Positions 20,251 through 33,000 of a stretch of DNA of 64,000 nt are shown here, in pieces (within the stretch, counting starts at the first letter, position 1; each line of letters begins with the position of its first letter). Location: NCBI GenBank assembly GCA_016859345.1, contig CM029112.1, positions 13,900,089 through 13,964,088 of the forward strand, written 5' to 3'. Below the pieces are notes generated by a model. That model did no database searches, was not told the origin of the DNA, and saw only the letters and a list, made by a program, of their open reading frames with translations. Position numbers and translations under genes: made by a program. Origin of the DNA: Istiophorus platypterus (taxonomy: Eukaryota > Chordata > Actinopteri > Istiophoriformes > Istiophoridae).

Positions 20251-23200
20251 CGGAAGTTGCTTTACCAGCCAATTTCAACTCTGTAACTGCACTTTTGCAG
20301 CCCTGGAAGTTAACTTTTCGGTGCAGCCGTCCTTTAGATTTGAAGCAAAACTGTAGGCCTACATATAGAGCAAGTGATGAATGAGAAGTAGTAACTGCGG
20401 CCTTTTGGTTGAGCACCTATTCACAGCTGTTAAGGAGAAATTTTGGATTTTTCCCTTTAGTTTTGATGTATTGCATCTTGCCTACGACGCTGGTGTCTCA
20501 TTATTGATCCAACAAAGGTACAAAACTAAATACGGCTCAGGTCTGCCGTGTGCACTTTTAAATTAAAGCTCTCTGTGCAGCTTTAAAGTGAGCCAGGTTA
20601 AATCGTCTCTGCTACATTCAAGTAATTTGCTTTGCTATTCTGAAAAAGAAACTTTGCGCTGTTAAAATACGATCAAACGGTGAACTTCATTCAAAGGGCC
20701 TTGACTCTGCAGGCAGTGTTTTTCAGACGAGTGACTTTCAAATAATCCAAGTATGAATAAATGTCAGATCGTTTGAAATGTTGAAGGACACGTGTCAAAA
20801 ATGACTCAAACCTGTACAAATTACAAAGTGATCGCAATGCACTGGTTTGATAAGCAAAAGTAAAGGCAGAAAAGGTGTAACCCGTGAAGCATATTTCTGT
20901 CCATTTTTAGTCTGTCTCACACTAGGAATAAATTCCATTCCACCGGCCTAGCTATCTGGACCAGTCAATGAAGGCTTCCTATAATAGTCTCTTCCAGTCT
21001 CACCCATCCCCCAGGTCGTTGCTTCCTTTTGCAGGAAAGAGGAAAAGAGAAGGGGGGGGGGTTGACAGACAGATGTCCATATTAAGCACATCCTGCTCCT
21101 GTGGTACATGCAGAGGAAAACCCATGACGTGCGTGGGAGCCCTCATTTCCTGAGGCCATTTAAAGTAGCAGCAGTGAGGATTGCGTCAGGGCCCGCCGCT
21201 TCCCTCTGCCCATATTTGGGCAATAGAATCCATTCCTCCAGCCCTTGTGGTGATCAGAAAACTGCATGATAATTCCAGTCCCCCTTTAGCAGCTGGAACT
21301 GGATATGTAAATATGACGACATAAATACTCTCTAGCATCAGTTTGAAGGGTTGTTGTCCCTTTAGATTTTGGTTCTCTGAGAGAGGAGGAGAGACAGAAA
21401 GAGAGGGACCTTTTCTTCTCCCCAAACTGGACCATACTTCCAGAGGAATTTGTGGTATGCAGATGATTGTTCAACAAAACACCAGCTGCAGAGGACAAAA
21501 GGCTGACATTTGCATTTTTGGAAAAAAAAAAAAAAAGAAAAGATACAAAAAATCTAATCAGAAAAAAAATATACACTTGTCTGTGTGGTAGGAATGAATA
21601 AAAATACATTAGGCAAGTGACCTTCAGTGTACATATGTGAAAAGAGAGGAAAACAAAATTAAAATTCCTGTGCTGGCATTGACCAAACAACCCCCCCCCC
21701 CCCAATTTTTAGTTGATTGGTTGCCTCTTGCACAGACACACTCTCTGATCGTTTCCCAATAGCATCCTGAACATTTCACCCTAACCTCCCGCTGACGAGT
21801 TTGAAAGTCATGGTTGCATAGCTCGTGATTGAGGTTCAAACTGGGCTGGAGGAAAACTTTTGGGTTTACCCTTCGAGCACTGTAAGGAGATCTCAGTACA
21901 TCACTGTACAATGGTGCCCTCTCGTGGTCATGGTCGTGGTGAGTGGAGCCCACTGAGGAGCTACAGTGTCTGCAGTTTGGAGAGGGAAGAACTCACCTGT
22001 AGACGTGCTTGGAGCATTAAACACAATCACTTGTTCTCTTTGCTCGTAAACCCTTTTCACTAGAATAAGCTGAAGCATCACCACATTGTCTTCTGGGCCT
22101 GCATTATTTAATTATATTATTAATCGAGTCTGAATCCATTATCTGTTGCCTACTCTGCATTAACGTATGATTTTTTTATCCCACACCCATGCTCATATTT
22201 TATCACCTTTTTGAATTGCTGAGAGGCTTGTGCTCCTTATCTAGGGAATGATGTAAGCACCACAATGGACTGTAATGCATCCCTCTCAAAGATATAATTT
22301 CTCAAACATAATTTAATCAATGTTCTGCCCCTAGGGAGCAGTAAAACATCACAATAAGTAGACAAGTACAGAGCCACCACATCTCATCGGGGTCATATAT
22401 CTAGCCATTTCATAAAATTAATTTCAGCTCTTTTCTTGGCTCCACAGATTCCAGAGAAAAAAATAGGTGGGTCTTTAACCGATTAGATGTTGGATTTTCA
22501 TTGCCAGACACTTGCTAATTTGGCTGTCTTTCGCTTGGTACTACGTATACTGTACATTATGTTTATGTAATGCTGCCTGAGGCAGCCATTCATGTTGAGA
22601 GCCATTCAGTCTGAACCATATATTAAATGTGCGAGCAGTTAAAATATAACGAGCCGAAAGAGGCTAAAAAGCTCCTTGGGGCAAAATTATGGGATAATTA
22701 TGGTATTATAAAGAAATCTCACATAATAAAGAAGCAAATGATTCATTGTTAATATGTAGAGAATATGGAGTTTTGCAGCTTTAAATCACACAGTAAAAGT
22801 CATTCTCAAACGCTTTTTCCTTGCTCACAGCACAGTTCATTAATAGGGCCACATAGTAAATGCAGCAGGCAAAAACTGTGGACATATCATTGAGTTGTAG
22901 AAAATATCTGCATGGGTCAGTGATTAGCATATTTCCAGTGTGTTACAGGCCCAAGATTTCTTGTCCTCAGATGACAAAATTCTGCACTGCCTTGAGCACA
23001 ATGGATAGATGTGCTGTCTAGTTTAACTGCTTCTCCTTCAGTATAATTAAGCATGACCAACAGGTTTGAGTTTCAGATTGTCCGGCTGGAAAATCCAAGC
23101 TTGATTGTGCAGTCTGAGCCACTTGATCTCCTGCAGTCAGTTGTCTTGACAGCCTTTCAACACCGGGTGGCGCAATAATAAGGGAAATAATTTGAAAGCA

Positions 23201-23475
23201 AAGGTTTTAGGAGATCACACAGGCAGAGAAAGGAAAGCATACCAATCTACAGCCCATCTTTCTGAATTAGTTGATTTAGTTACTTCGAAATTAAAAATAA
23301 ATCCCATAGTCATTTGTAATCGTATGCAGACTAAAGTTTAAAGAGACGGTCATCTGATGATTTTGTTCAGGCAAACGACCATATATAAATCTGACCAATC
23401 CTGTTCTTGAATATAATTGGCTCCAATTTCTTAAAATGGTGGCAAAGGTACTGATGAAAATTGATTATTACTTGA
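20251..23475. other. Intergenic, ier2 to tandem repeat
   Basis: No coding gene was recognised. An A run at about 21522-21537, poly-C at 21691-21702, and otherwise AT-rich unique-looking sequence. The candidate enhancer cluster is described separately. Confidence 0.5.
21140..21240. promoter_or_regulatory. Candidate distal ier2 response element (ETS + CArG + CRE/AP-1-like)
   Basis: Within about 75 bp: ATTTCCTGA (ETS core, inverted), CCATTTAAAG (CArG with one mismatch), TGCGTCAG (CRE/AP-1-like) and a perfect CArG CCATATTTGG at 21210-21219. It lies 1.5 kb upstream of the ier2 start. The motif set matches the SRF/ETS logic of immediate-early enhancers. Function is inferred only. Confidence 0.4.
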
Positions 23476-23974
23476 ATACTTAATTTTTTTACATGTATAT
23501 GTGTATTCTTTTTGAGGAAAGGTGCGATTTTTACTCCACACCACAGCGCTAAGCATTACCGGACTCTTCATTGCACTTTTTCAGTACCTCTATTTGCAAC
23601 ACGTTCTTGCACAGGCTGAACCTCTCACATTGTTCAGATTACCATTATTATATTGTACATATAACCAACTTTATATTTTTCTTGACCATACTGTACATAC
23701 AACCCTTATATATACACAACCATTTCCAACTTTTTCCACTTCATCTCTCTATATATAACATTTTGATATATTATACTTATATTATAATCTGTATATATGT
23801 TACTTGCCACTGTCAATAATACTGTAAAGACTGTTAAGATATAATACCACTTGTGCGGTATATACTACTTATATCTGCACACTATTCTTTTGCACATCTG
23901 GTTGGATGCTAACTGCATTTCATTGGCTTTGTACCTGTACTCTGCACAATGACAATAAAGCTGAATCTAATATA
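23476..23974 (+). mobile_element. Retroelement 3' end, copy 1
   Basis: Non-coding sequence ending CTGCACAATGACAATAAAGCTGAATCTAATATAG, a tail form common to fish LINE/SINE 3' ends. The family was not identified with certainty. Confidence 0.5.
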
Positions 23975-24455
23975 GTAGTCTAAATGGGTAGAGTTGGTCT
24001 CTCTAACTCAACATCTCTATTACAGAGTAGAATTAGAGACACACCAGTGATTGCTGGCCTCATGAGGCAGCTTTTCTTTTAAGTATGTAAATTATTATAA
24101 AGTACAGCTGTACTATAAAATCTCATACAAATAACTATGAAAGCAAAACTATAGCCAAATGAGAGTAGAAACAACTGTGAGAGATGATATGTTTGTCAAG
24201 CATGAAGATAATTGATCATACGTGGCAGCCTCCAGGTGGGAGTACTGAAGTGTGCATGAAGAGGAACATAAAAAAATGATCATGCATGACTATCTTGATC
24301 TGGTTTTTCTTATGAAAATTACTTATAGTCAACTTTATTAAATCTTACATTTCACAGTGCATTTCTCCACATAAATATATTTGAACAATGGGCTTCTTCA
24401 ACATAGATATTGCTGCAAGTTAACTGGGCTTGTAACTGAACCTCAATTAACATTG

Positions 24456-24954
24456 ATACTTAATTTTTTTACATGTATATGTGTATTCTTTTTGAGGAAA
24501 GGTGCGATTTTTACTCCACACCACAGCACTAAGCATTACCGGACTCTTCATTGCACTTTTTCAGTACCTCTATTTGCAACACGTTCTTGCACAGGCTGCA
24601 TCTCTCACGTAGTTTAGATTACCATTATTTATACTGTGCATTAACCAACTGTATAATTTTCCTATCTATACTGTACATACAACCCTTATATATAACACTA
24701 CCATTTCCAACCTCTGTCCACTTCAACTATATATATAACGTATTTGATATATTGTACATATATTATAATCTGTATATATGTTGCTTGCCACTGTCAATAA
24801 TACTGTAAAGACTGTTAAGATATAATACCACTTGTGCGGTATATACTACTTATATCTGCACACTATTCTTTTGCACATCTGGTTGGATGCTAACTGCATT
24901 TCATTGGCTTTGTACCTGTACTCTGCACAATGACAATAAAGCTGAATCTAATAT
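24456..24954 (+). mobile_element. Retroelement 3' end, copy 2
   Basis: Same element as at 23476, with the same AATAAAGCTGAATCTAA tail. The middle differs from copy 1 by scattered substitutions and small indels. Confidence 0.5.
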
Positions 24955-25749
24955 AGTAGTCTAAATGGGTAGAGTTGGTCTCTCTAACTCAACATCTCTA
25001 TTACAGAGTAGAATTAGAGACACACCAGTGATTGCTGGCCTCATGAGGCAGCTTTTCTTTTAAGTATGTAAATTATTATAAAGTACAGCTGTACTATAAA
25101 ATCTCATACAAATAACTATGAAAGCAAAACTATAGCCAAATGAGAGTAGAAACAACTGTGAGAGATGATATGTTTGTCAAGCATGAAGATAATTGATCAT
25201 ACGTGGCAGCCTCCAGGTGGGAGTACTGAAGTGTGCATGAAGAGGAACATAAAAAAATGATCATGCATGACTATCTTGATCTGGTTTTTCTTATGAAAAT
25301 TACTTATAGTCAACTTTATTAAATCTTACATTTCACAGTGCATTTCTCCACATAAATATATTTGAACAATGGGCTTCTTCAACATAGATATTGCTGCAAG
25401 TTAACTGGGCTTGTAACTGAACCTCAATTAACATTGATATTTAATTTTTTCTTTTTTACAAAAAAATAAAAGGGAATATAATTATAAAAGGGAATGCTCG
25501 ACCGTCCTCTAAACAATGGTCTCTTTCTAATTCTTGATCAAATTTTGGTTTATGTATTCAGTTAATTAATGAAATCACTAGGGAACATTTTTCAAATCAA
25601 TTTACTCACAGTCATATATGAAAATGTAAGTTTCTCATCTGGACATGTCGGTTTTCTCCTCAGCCGATGTGTCCAGTTTAATATAAGATACCAAACGCAC
25701 AGCTGAACAGAAACATTCCGGTAAAAAGAGAAAAAAGAAGAGCCTGAGA

Positions 25750-28700
25750 GAAATTGTTACAAATCTTTTATTAAGATATTCATTATTTAATCCATTTTGA
25801 CATTTTATCTAGGATTTGTATTTATTTATTTTACAGTTGTTAATGTGCAATTGCCTTTGATAATGTTGGGTCACAGTTACAGGGCTTTCACAAAGTTATT
25901 GGCACTTGGAACACAGAAAGAATAGGATGAGCAGTACAGGAGGTCAACTGGCGCTACAGGGTTACAGAGGGCAAGGCGCAGGGGTAAAGACATGGGCAGA
26001 CCAGTTACTGCACACGTTGTGAGGAAGCGCTGTTTCTAGGTAAATATATACCTCATGCTGCGAGTGCACAACAAACTATCTGACCTCTATGTGTGTGTCT
26101 ATATATAATATACAGTATTTATCTATACATGTATATAATCATATTTATATATGTACTGTTTAGTGACAAAAGGTTCCCCATGCCGTGCCACACCTTATCT
26201 ATTCAAGTGTGTAGGTCTACATGTTTTTCTGAAGTGTAAACACATACGCTGAAAGGTACAGAACTTGCGTGTTGCTTAGAAAGTACTGGAAAAAAAGAAA
26301 AAGAAAAAAAAAAAGCATGAAAGCCTTCTGATTTTTAAATGTGCACAAAGTAAAACACAACCATATTTGCACGCCCACTGCAGAAGAGGCAACTTGCAAG
26401 TAGATTGTGAGCTAGGGACTTTTGATGAGTCATAAGAAATAGAGTTGGTCCTGAAAGCTGACTGTAAGGTCAAACCCCTGAAACGTACCATAACTACATT
26501 TATTTCTGATTAATCGATTTAACTGATCGCAACATCAGCCTTAAACCAGTGTTGTGAAGCTACGCTCATGAAGTGCAAGAGCATTATATTCTGACTTTGT
26601 CAGTTGCGCAGTGTGGACATTTCTGCATTTGGGTTGGGCTGCTGTTTTGAGGGAGCAGACTAATATGGCTTCCTTATAATCAATGCTGGTTCACTAGTGA
26701 TCTTTCGGCTCCAGTCAGTGACTCAGAACTGAGTACAAGTGATTCACTATCTAACTGTAACATGGCTACAGTTAGAAGCTAATTTAAGCCCTTGTTGCTT
26801 CTTATTCTATATGGTTTTAAAAAGATTCTTTATGTTTTCATCTTATATTTTTTTTCTATCGGAGAGAGGACCTTGTAACTGAACTGGAATATGTCTCCTG
26901 GTCCTTTAACTATGTATTCAAAGCAGTTACTTTGGGATCTGCTATTAAAGTGAAATTTTGAGAACAGTGTTTTGGGCCTTGCGTTTTACGAAAATCTTTA
27001 AATGAAAGGTTTTCAGTATAACATCACGTGATATCGCAGCACACTATTTGATTTGATGAAACTGACAATGGTAACTTTTAACACAACCGGCAAAGACTAA
27101 CAAGTACTGTCATAATTTTAAAATGTGTTTACTTACAGACTTTGGGCTCTGACAAATAAACCGCTTGAAACCCACTAAGCAAATTAAACGTATATATTAT
27201 AATTCAGTTTTAACTACCTAAAACCACTGCTTTGCCTATCTCTGAAACACATGAATAAATCTGTGGAAGTGAAACATGAAACCAGCTGCATGAAGGACAG
27301 GAAGCACAACAGTCTTCAAAGTTATTGAGGAGGTAAGTTGGGGAGGGGTCTCATGTGGCATCTACAGTCAAATGCAAAATTGAGGTTTTGTTGTCATTAC
27401 CCTTACTGAATACTTACAAGATACTGCATTTTTGTTCTTTCCATTTATCTCCACCCTCAAAGCACCTAGGTAAACTAATTCTTATAATTTTAAAACAATA
27501 ATGAAAATAGGCTGAGCTATATCTACCATACTTATAGTTAATGTTTCAATAAGAATGACTCAACTGCCTTGAAGCATATATTCCTTCCCGGTTTTTTACA
27601 ATGTACCGGTCTTCGGAAAAACTGAACTTTTTTAAAAAATGCCTTAAAGAAGGAGAAAGTAATCAGTTGTCTGAGAGAATTTCAGATTGAGAACATATCC
27701 CTAAATCAGACCCAGACCACTTTCACGTGTATCCACCTGAAACAGGAGAAATGAATCCCCTGTACTGACCTCCATTCTACAAGTCAACATGCACTGAAAA
27801 AGTTTCTAGCAAACACTAACTTTCACATAAAAACGGTCACTTTTGACATGTCATATTCAGACACATCCAGCAACAGAAAGGAGGAACACTTGGGATTTAA
27901 CTCAACAGTCTTCTTGATTATTTACAGTAGGAGTTTGTGCCACTTTAGAAACAAGAAACACAGGTAGACATGGAAAAAAATGACAAATTTCACCTAGAGG
28001 GGTTCGATTGCTACACAACATTTCTCAAAAAGGTGCATGAACCACTGGTTCTTCTCATTAAGGTGCAGAAACCTCTCATGGAAGGTGCAAGATCATTTCA
28101 AACTCCAAAATAAAACTGTCAGCCATTTTGAATTTCCATGTTAAAAGAGGTGGTGCATTAGATACGTGAATAAACTACATACCAGAAGTCACAGCCGTGC
28201 AATACAGACTCTCTTTCCTTACCAAAGAACTATGTCTCACACACATGGATAGTACCATAAAACCTATTTTTTTCAAGCAATATTGCCTCCTCCTTGACAT
28301 CACTGTACCCACCAACCTTCTTCTTGTAGAGTTAAACAAAAAGGCACATTCCAATATTCAATAATGATTTTCACTGACTTTTGCATTCTCACAAAACTTC
28401 AGCAGTTTTTCCTTTTTTAATAATTTAAGTACAAAGAAGAAACCAGCTGAGTTATCAGATCAATATAACCTTTATATTTTTACAGTACTCTTACTGGTTT
28501 TCTACAAGTACTTGTCAAAATTGTGGGCCAATGTTTTATCAAAGGAGGCAAATTTTGCAGGTTCACAACCTAACAGGAAATGGTTATCATAGAGAACAGT
28601 CAAGTCAGCTGAATCAGTCTTATTATTCCTTTTAATCTAGTGAACAGAAGATGAAACGCTTCAAATTTAGCAGTTCAACTGCTCATTCCATCACTCTGCA

Positions 28701-29693
28701 CTGTAAAATAAAGATAAAAATAAATGACTATGGGTCCTATGATAAGACTGCTTTATTTTACTCCTTTTTTCTGCAAAAATAACACTTCTCCTTGTTTGAC
28801 AAGACCTCTTTCAATAAAACATGAAGATCGAGATTTTAAAACAATCCCTCTCACTCTCTTCACTCACGCCATTCTAGGCATGGGCACTTGTATAAATATA
28901 GTTTGTCTTCTAAAAATATGACCATCTTTGATTACCTGTTGCCTTTCAATTTTCTTTACAATCATTGCAGTAAAAAGCTTTCCCCCTTCTCTCTGGATCA
29001 ATTTTTAGTATATAGACAAATGTGCTAAAAATTTAGAAAACAGAAAGATGAGATTTATTTCTGTAAGACACCGCACAGTGATACGCTCAAGTGAGATTCT
29101 CTGGTCTCAAGAGAGGTGAGGTGGGTTGAAATAAACACTTGCAGGGTGATGGGTTGAAGATGGAAGGGGAGGGAGAACAGGTAGTGTTACATTTTTTTTT
29201 TGATAACGTATCTATTTTAAATTTATTATGTTTCCCGAGGCTGGAATACAAGTTGTCAGGCTTGCATAGAGAAAAATGCCACTGACACCTACATTCAATA
29301 TACTGCCCACTCCTAGCCTGTCTACCAGCCATCCCCTTCCCCCTCCTCCAGGCTGCACTGGTGACTCCCCCCACCACCCGCATGTCAGGGAATGTATTTA
29401 ATATGCAACAGTGGATGCGTTTACACACCTTAAAAAGACAAGGGGAGGCAGAAGGCAGTTAGGAGAAAACTAACTCTCTCCCTTTCCTCGACTAACTCCA
29501 TTGTACAGTCATAAAGCAAAGATTTAAGTTTTCACGTCCGGGTTACATCAGGGTAACGACCATTGACCCCAGCAGTGTAGTATAGACAGTCAAATGTGAG
29601 AGATCAGCGTGGGCCAAAGAGTGAGGAGGCAAGCAGAACTGGGGAATACTGGTATGTGTCTCACCGGATTTCGACATTCCCCAGACAAAGTGT
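25750..29693 (-). other. Probable nacc1 3' untranslated region
   Basis: A 3.9-kb AT-rich non-coding stretch after the nacc1 stop. Minus-strand AATAAA signals lie at 25767-25772 and 25821-25830; nearer signals may also be used. No other gene and no clear transposon is seen. The length is inferred. Confidence 0.45.
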
Positions 29694-30004
29694 TCAAAAT
29701 AACGGTCCTCCATCCCCGCCCACGCCTGGTAGTGATTCACCTGAAGAGCCACCCGACTCGTTGCCAGCACCGCCTGTGGCCTCAAGAGAGGCAGGGTCGA
29801 ACACTTGATCCGCTCCCAGGGTGTCGTCCTCTGTCTTGACGCTGTCGGGAAGGAAAGCAGAGTAGGCATCGCTCTCAGCCATCAGTAGCTTCAGCTTTGG
29901 GATCCAGCTCTTGCGGACCACACGCCGGGCGTTGGTGCACATGTCCGCTGCGATGGCGTTCATCTCGCTCTCTTTGAAGCTGGTGGCAAAGTTCTGGCAA
30001 TAAA
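29694..30004 (-). CDS. nacc1: nacc1 last coding exon (BEN end and acidic tail)
   Basis: The acceptor is CCATGTCAG|TTTATTGCC, phase 1 in. It encodes YCQNFATSFKESEMNAIAAD, CTNARRVVRKSWIPKLK and a variable Ser/Gly-rich tail to the stop at 29696-29694. Confidence 0.94.
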
Positions 30005-33000
30005 CTGACATGGGTAAGAAAAACACACTGGTTAGGCTGCTTGAACCTTTTCTTGTGAGCTACAAGTACGACTGCACCAAGGCAAACAGGGCTCCGAATT
30101 ACCACAGCAAGAACCCACTGTATTTAAGACCCCAACAAAGCAGTGACTGTTTTGTAGACTGTTTTCCGATTAAATTCTCTTGAGGTAAATGTTATGCTTT
30201 TAATGTTCACAAGTGGTATACTCATTACTTGATAAGTAATGTGTGGTATGGTGCGCACTCATTCTGTACTTTTTAAAATGTTGTTTTTTTTCCACTGGAG
30301 TACTGGAAAAATTCACCTGCAAGGTGCAATGAGCACTAAAGCCATTTAAACTATCAAAGCTTCTCTTCCTCACACTGCAGCACCTGCAGTATTGACACTG
30401 CAGGTGCTGCTAGAGTTAACCTGGAGGGGGGGAAAAAATTAGTCTGTCTCTGTCCGGCAGTAAGCTAGACTGGCTGCTGGTTGCAGCTTCAAATCTAAAT
30501 GGATGACTGCCAGGAAGCAAATAAACATATTTCCCCAAAATATAAAAATTGTGCTTTATTATAAGCAAATACAACCATCTCCCAGGGTTGATCTAAGAAA
30601 GACAAATTTGAAAAATATGCAGTATTTGCAGGACTTTTTTAGATCCTACAAGCCCTCATACTGCAATGTAGTTGTAACTGCAAATGAAACAGTTCAGAGA
30701 CATCTGTCAAGCTGCCTAACTCATTTAACTTATGGGCGGAGGGAAATTTGTATTATCTTTTCAGAGCAAACCCAAACCTACTGAGCTATCATTGAGCTAC
30801 ACGTTATCTCTGTCTCATGTTTTCCTATTTTCATAAACCTAGTTATTTATATGTACCCAAATAATACAGTATTTTTTAGGGTCTGTCTGCTGTTGATGTC
30901 CAGTTTCAGGGTGAACGTTGCCATCTAGTGGTCACTGTGCGTTATTACCTTTACATTAATAAATAATGAATGAGTAAATAATCAATGAATAATCTACCAT
31001 CTGCATCTCAATCCAAAACTGCCCTAAATAAACGGGATTTAACTGATAATAATTGATATTAAGAGCCAATCGTGAAATTTAGGAACAATGTATATATGAA
31101 ATGTATATATACAATATGTATGCTCTATATGTGTATGTGCAATATGAAAGCATGTACATTCCCCTCTATCTGTACCAAAAATCCCAGCAGATGTTAAAAT
31201 TGTTTGCATTCTTGTGAGCAAATACCCACAGACAGAAAAACAAGTGCGCTCACATTTGACTGCATGCAGCACTCTGTTGTCCAGGGGCTTGCGGCTGGGG
31301 TCGTTGGTGGATGAGCGGATGCCTGTTCCGCAACTGTTGGCCAGAGTATTCCTGATACATCAAAAATAAGAATGAACCACACAGAACACAGAAATGAAGA
31401 AAACAAAAATAGATGCTTTATCCTTCCTATGCCGGCAGATAAAAAAAAAAAAAACCTTTAATTTCTATATTAAAAGTAACTGTACATGAAACATTTGCAG
31501 AAATAGAACCAGACACACACAGACGGAAGGAACAAACCTGTCAAAGAAGGCGGCCAGCAGCCTCCTCAGCAGCACCTTGTGTCTGGTCCCTGCGCTCACA
31601 TGACAGTTCATTAGCTGGGCTCGCGATATATACACAGAAGTACCTGCCAAGAAAGCACATGCAAAGAGAACAAACAAATGAACCACCAAACACAGTTAAA
31701 ACTTATCACTGCATATGAGTCATTTACTGTGTGACATTTTCAACCTCCTAAAGAACAGGTTTTGTGGGTAATGTACCGCAATGATATAGTCAGATCTTGA
31801 ATTTAATTTACTGGAATGAAGTATCTGTTTATCTAGAATTCTGAATCATATCAAACATTACAGCTGTAGGTGGGGGGTGCAGAGGTTCTGCTTAATTATA
31901 CATGTCACAGTTTTGAGGTTTGCTTTTGCTCCTTTGCCATCTCAAATTTCCTTTTTTGTTTGCTTTTTCATTTTTTTTATTGTTCTATCTCGAATCTGCA
32001 TCTGTGTCACAGGAAAAAAAATGTCTTTCCTTTCCTGCAGTTTTTCCTTTCTTATGATTCTCTCTCTCTGTCACATGCACACAGATTATTGAAAGGTATG
32101 TAACCCAGCTCGTAAGGTAACACAGTCTGTCACAGGACGTCCTTGACATAAACACACTGAGTCACATGTGCAATACTGGCACGTAATATGCGTGCCAATG
32201 CCAAACCCAGTCATCTGAGGACAGCTTCCTTTAAATATCTGTATACATATCATTGCCGCTGGCCTTGTCCTTTTTAGATCCCTTCATTCAAGTAACATTG
32301 GCATATTGCTGTATGGTTATTTCATTGTTCAGCTTCAACTTTTCATAATATAGATTATACACATACAGTATTTTCCAAAAGCTTTAAAGGCTCAGATATA
32401 CACCAAAATCTTTTATTGCATTTTACCATCTCGTCTACAACTCATGTCTCTCTTTTGTATACAGGCCTTTCTTTGAGTTCACAAACACACACACACAAAC
32501 ACACAGAAGCATACCTGAGACTAACTCTAGTTTCTCAGCAGGATCTCCTTCCTCGTACAGTTTGGGATGACAGCGGTTGCCTATTTGAGCGATGAGTTCT
32601 GCGGGGAGACACGTAAGATCTCTGCCTCGCATCCGACCCCGTGTCTCTGTGTGGTCTGGTAGAGCCTCAACACGCTCGCCAGCAGCTAGAGAGAAACAAT
32701 ACTGCAAAATTAGAATAAAACCACATCAAATTTGGAGAAAAGGAAAATATCTGTGCTTATGAGCCTATAGTACAATGTCTGTGCAAACCAGACTTGCATC
32801 AGATATGGTGTTAAATCCATAAAAATATTTTATAAAAAGATCTTTCACATTCAGGTATCAAGGTTGAATATAGGCATAACACGTTTGATTCTTGCAGCTG
32901 CAATTACATGTATTATCTCGTGTCCAATACCTGCAGCTCCCATGTTGAGCATGCTGTACATGGTATACATGTTGCAGATTTGCCTATACTGCTCTTCAGC

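Larger units (their letters stand above)
23476..25436 (+). repeat. Tandem duplication, two units of about 980 bp
   Basis: Unit 1 (about 23476-24455) and unit 2 (about 24456-25436) align at a constant offset of 980-981 bp. Both start ATACTTAATTTTTTTACATG. The right-hand 640 bp of each looks identical by eye, while 23620-23760 differs clearly from 24600-24745. Each unit begins with a retroelement 3' end (ending GACAATAAAGCTGAATCTAA) followed by unique sequence. Confidence 0.9.
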
